Source: SHZI01 sp963802215 (GTDB lineage: Bacteria; Pseudomonadota; Gammaproteobacteria; Steroidobacterales; GCA-2729495). Taken from it: a stretch of DNA of 64,000 bases. The stretch is from NCBI GenBank assembly GCA_963802215.1, contig CAWDHQ010000001.1, positions 186,001 through 250,000 of the forward strand, read 5' to 3'. The position numbers and the translations under genes are program-made. A model generated the notes under the pieces. That model was not told the origin of the DNA. It saw only the letters and a program-made list of their open reading frames with translations, and ran no database searches. Each line of letters starts with the position of its first letter. The first letter of the stretch is position 1. Below are positions 61,018 through 64,000 of the stretch, in pieces.

Positions 61018-61530
61018 TCAGGGGCCGGGGTTGGCCACGCGCCGCACGCGAATCGCCCGGCCACCGGTGCTGAGGGACAGGAGGTAAGACCCCAGAGCAG
61101 CGCGGCGGATCCTGACCTCGTTGCCCGGCTTCAGCACGAGCCGGTCGCTGTCGACCTGCTCCCAGACCTGGCCGTTGGCGAGGCCTATCCGCAGCTTGCC
61201 GAAGCGGTCGGCGGAGACGCTGGTCACCGGCTGCTCGAGGGCGTCAACGGGCTCGTCGCCCCGCTCCCGCTGCAGCAGCTCGGCCGTCGCCGCGGCTTCG
61301 AGTCCGAAGAGTTCTTCCGGCGTGGTCCCGGCGTCGGGCGCCGGCCTGCCGGCGAGGGCGTCGTAGCAGGCGAGTCGCGACTGATCGTCGGCGATGGTCC
61401 TGCAGCTGGCGAGATCATCCCGCGCCGCGGCTGCCGGAGAAAGGCCGATTGCGATGCAGGCTGCGAGCGAGAGTGCCGGGCGGCCCGGATGGGCCGCCCG
61501 GCGTTGGTTTCGCGGTAGCCGGGACGTCAA
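61018..61530 (-). CDS. small exported protein, unknown function
   Basis: 170 aa. An Ala-rich signal peptide (about 14-36) precedes 'LASCRTIADDQSRLACYDAL', a two-Cys motif (C-x-x-I-x-D-D-x-x-R-L-x-C-Y-D) found in many short periplasmic proteins, some linked to type VI secretion; no such genes are here. The second half ('QVWEQVDSDRLVLKPGNEVRIRRAALGSYLL') looks like a small beta-barrel. The start is TTG overlapping the TonB-receptor stop (TTGA), so translation may be coupled to it. Confidence 0.7.
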   Translation of the reverse strand: MTSRLPRNQRRAAHPGRPALSLAACIAIGLSPAAAARDDLASCRTIADDQSRLACYDALAGRPAPDAGTTPEELFGLEAAATAELLQRERGDEPVDALEQPVTSVSADRFGKLRIGLANGQVWEQVDSDRLVLKPGNEVRIRRAALGSYLLSLSTGGRAIRVRRVANPGP

Positions 61531-64000
61531 AACTTGGTGCGTATCCCGGCGAAGTAGAACCGGCCCACCATGTCGTACTGGGCGGGGTCGGTGTTCTGGT
61601 CAATGTTGTTGTCGAAGATGGGCGGCTCGCGGTCGAACAGGTTGCGGATGCCCCCCGACAGTTCCCAGTGCTCGTCAATCGCCCAGGCGGCGCTGAGGTC
61701 GTGGTAGGTCTGGCTGCCGATGTTGATGTAACCGCTGTCCCCGAACTCCGGCAGGTTGCCCTGGTTGGTCATGTCGCCGATGTACTGGATCGTCCAGGTC
61801 ACGTCCACCGGGCCGATGCCGTAGGTGGCCCGCGCCGTCGTGCGCCACTCGGGGAGGGAGCCGATGTTGATGTTATAGAAGCCCGTGCTGTCGGCGTAGT
61901 CCACGTCGTCGAGCACGTACTCGTCGAGCCAGGACACGATGACGTTCAGGGCCACGGAGCTGTCCCCGACGGGGATCGCCCAGTCCATCTGGAAATCCAC
62001 GCCCGAGGTTTCCAGCTCGGAGGCGTTGACCAGAGGAATGTTGACCTGCAGCTCTCCCGAAATCGACCGGAAGATGAGCGGCAGGTTGAGGGCGCTGTCG
62101 AAGCAGGCCGTGCTGTTCAGGTCGGCGGACTCGAAGCAGGCATTGATGATGCCCTGGGCACCGCCGTTCAGGTCGTTGATGTAGTCGTCGACGGTGATGT
62201 TCCAGTAGTCCAGTGACAGCCGCAGGTCCTGCACGAAGCCCGGCGAGTAGACGATGCCGGCCGTCCAGGTGTCGCTGGTCTCCTCGCCAAGCGCCGGGCT
62301 GCCGTAGTTGAAGCTTTCCAGCTGGTCGTTGGGCTGGGCATTGTTCGGCACGTCGATGATGCCCTGCGCGGCGCAGAAGTCGATGGTCTCCTGGGTCAGC
62401 GGGTTGTCGACCGGGTCATACACGGTGTCCCCCTGGGGCGTGATCCCGGCGCAGGGATCGCTGGCGAAGGGGAAGTCCTGGTCGCCGTTCTGCAGGGACT
62501 CGAACAGGCTGGGCGCCCGGCTGGCCCGCTGGTACATGGCCCGGGCCCGGATCTGGTCGGTGGGCGTCCAGTTGAGGCCGGCCTTGTAGGCCGTCACGTC
62601 ACCCACGGTGGAGTAGTCCGACGCGCGGACGCCGAGCTCGGCCTCCAGAGTATCGATGAGCGGCACCAGCAGCTCGCCGAACACCTCGAACACGTCGAAG
62701 TCACCGGCGATGGGCTGCTGGGCGTTGAAGCCCTCGATGTCACCGCTCTGCTTGGCCGCATCCGGCGTGTAGGTCGACTTGTCCTTGCGCCACTCGACGC
62801 CGAACGCGAAGGCCGCGGTGCCGGCGGGCATCTCGAACAGGTCGCCGTTGATGGAGGCGTTCACCAGGTCCCGCTCGAAGACGGTGTTGTCGGCGAAGTT
62901 CAGCCGGATGAAGTCCGCCATCTCCGGCGTGATGTTGCCGGCGCCGAACGGGTTGACCGGCACGCAGTCGGGGACCAGGCTGAGGTAGTCGGCGGGGCAG
63001 CCCGCAATGCCGGCCGTGAACCGGGAGTTCGACACGTCATTGAACGTGAACTGGTCGAAGTCAGTCCGTCCGTACTGGTAGTACGTGTCGTAGCTCCAGT
63101 TGCGGAAGCCGATGTCGCCCCGCAGGCCGACCGTGATCTGGGACAGCGTCGAGTCGACGGTCTGCTTGCGGGCGCCGACCTCCACCATGCGGCGGCGGAG
63201 GACGCCCGGCGCGTCCGGGTCAGGGCGCGTGGCCAGCAGCGCGAGGGTCTCTGGGGCCAGGAAGGGACTGTTCAGGTCGACGAGGATGTTGGTCGCCGGC
63301 GTCGGCGCCAGCTGGGTGGCGTTGCGGCTGTCGGTGAAGTTGAGCTCCGCGTAGGCCTGGACCTGGTCGTTGATGTCGTACTTGCCGAGGCCGCCGATCT
63401 GCACCCGTTCCTGGGGTGTCAGCAGGAGGTTGGCCGGGGCGAAGTTGTAGCGGTCGCCGACGCCGCCATTGGTCTCCGGGAGCTGGTTGATGAACAGGCG
63501 GGGCGTGCCGTCGGCGTTGAACGCGTAGTTGCCCAGGACTGATTCATCCAGCGAGTTCAGCGGCACGTTGTCCAGCCGGCCCGCGATGCCCGTTGCCGAA
63601 CCGCCCTGGAAGTCGATGGCGGTGTAGGAGCGGTCCGCCTGGGAAATCTCCTCCCGGTCGTACCAGCTGCCGAAGAGGGTGACATTGCCCCGGCCATCAG
63701 CAAAGTTGCTGCCCATGATCAGGTCGACCTGGTTCTCGTAACCGTCGCTTTCGCCCGAGATGCCGGTCTGGTAGCCGGCCTCGATGCCCTCGAAGTCGTC
63801 CTTGAGCACGAAGTTCACGACGCCGGCGAGGGCGTCCGAGCCGTACACCGCGGAGGCGCCGCCGGTGACCACCTCCACGCGCTCCACGAGGCGCGTGGGG
63901 ATGTTGTTGAGGTCGACGACACCTTCGTTGGTGGACGGATTCACCCGCCTGCCGTTGATCAGCACCAGGGTCCGGGTCGGTCCCAGGCCCCGGAGGTCCA
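61527..64000 (-). CDS. TonB-dependent receptor, 5' end beyond the window
   Basis: About 824 residues are present, from the middle of the plug domain ('DLRGLGPTRTLVLINGRR', 'IPTRLVERVEVVTGGASAVYGSDALAGVVNF') to the barrel end 'GRFYFAGIRTKF' with the terminal Phe. The plug wording fits the large receptor group common in Xanthomonadales and relatives, often for peptides or sugars; the substrate is not visible. The signal peptide and TonB box lie beyond base 64000. The downstream exported protein overlaps its stop. Confidence 0.92.
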   Translation of the reverse strand, partial: DLRGLGPTRTLVLINGRRVNPSTNEGVVDLNNIPTRLVERVEVVTGGASAVYGSDALAGVVNFVLKDDFEGIEAGYQTGISGESDGYENQVDLIMGSNFADGRGNVTLFGSWYDREEISQADRSYTAIDFQGGSATGIAGRLDNVPLNSLDESVLGNYAFNADGTPRLFINQLPETNGGVGDRYNFAPANLLLTPQERVQIGGLGKYDINDQVQAYAELNFTDSRNATQLAPTPATNILVDLNSPFLAPETLALLATRPDPDAPGVLRRRMVEVGARKQTVDSTLSQITVGLRGDIGFRNWSYDTYYQYGRTDFDQFTFNDVSNSRFTAGIAGCPADYLSLVPDCVPVNPFGAGNITPEMADFIRLNFADNTVFERDLVNASINGDLFEMPAGTAAFAFGVEWRKDKSTYTPDAAKQSGDIEGFNAQQPIAGDFDVFEVFGELLVPLIDTLEAELGVRASDYSTVGDVTAYKAGLNWTPTDQIRARAMYQRASRAPSLFESLQNGDQDFPFASDPCAGITPQGDTVYDPVDNPLTQETIDFCAAQGIIDVPNNAQPNDQLESFNYGSPALGEETSDTWTAGIVYSPGFVQDLRLSLDYWNITVDDYINDLNGGAQGIINACFESADLNSTACFDSALNLPLIFRSISGELQVNIPLVNASELETSGVDFQMDWAIPVGDSSVALNVIVSWLDEYVLDDVDYADSTGFYNINIGSLPEWRTTARATYGIGPVDVTWTIQYIGDMTNQGNLPEFGDSGYINIGSQTYHDLSAAWAIDEHWELSGGIRNLFDREPPIFDNNIDQNTDPAQYDMVGRFYFAGIRTKF

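Overview
The window is about two-thirds G+C and densely coding. It reads as a gammaproteobacterial chromosome. The evidence is a homodimeric AceE, VPLPA-CTERM and GlyGly-CTERM-like sorting signals, several TonB-dependent receptors, a TPR-sulfotransferase, and REP-like hairpins beginning GTAGGAGCG of the kind seen in Xanthomonadales and Pseudomonas relatives. A Steroidobacterales, Nevskiales or Xanthomonadales relative is my guess. I see no tRNA, rRNA, CRISPR array, transposase or phage gene.

Layout. 0-5.6 kb: end of an SPFH protein, a GPH-type sugar symporter, an NnrU-like membrane protein, a 2OG-Fe(II) oxygenase, an AhpD-like protein, an MBL hydrolase and a GST. 5.7-11.5 kb: a biotin cluster, bioF-bioD-(AbrB/PIN toxin-antitoxin)-TSUP transporter-bioA-zinc dehydrogenase. 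11.5-18.3 kb: a TspO-like protein, a TPR-sulfotransferase, and a TVP38/MacAB-like export operon. 18.3-28.3 kb: what looks like an uptake and degradation island of unknown substrate. It holds an aldehyde dehydrogenase, a large TonB receptor, an MFS carrier, an unrecognised 8-TM protein, a TetR regulator and a thiamine-diphosphate enzyme with a twin-arginine export signal. 28.4-38 kb: avtA, a stand-alone acyltransferase, DedA, DUF411, an orphan ParA, a P450/acyl-AMP-ligase-ACP pair, a DUF374 acyltransferase and hicAB. 38-46 kb: a complete propionyl-CoA to succinyl-CoA operon headed by a CitE-like lyase. 46-64 kb: two tandem VPLPA-CTERM proteins, aceE, an exported alpha-hydroxyacid oxidase, nadB-nadA, an EAL protein with a broken GGDEF site, a two-domain cytochrome c, a methyltransferase, a GlyGly-CTERM-like surface protein, and a second TonB receptor running off the right edge.

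Three patterns stand out beyond the gene list. First, the REP-like hairpins occur nine times, all left of 28.4 kb. Their TAG forms the stop codon of seven genes, while two other genes read through the repeat in another frame. Second, several genes have a -10-like hexamer (TAGACT, TAGAAT, TATTCT) only 6-8 nt before the start codon and no Shine-Dalgarno, suggesting leaderless mRNAs. Some divergent pairs appear to share a symmetric -10. Third, a perfect 24-bp palindrome lies between the MFS and TonB receptor genes of the 18-28 kb island and is the best candidate operator for its TetR protein.

All functional calls rest on reading motifs and family resemblance by eye; no database search was run.
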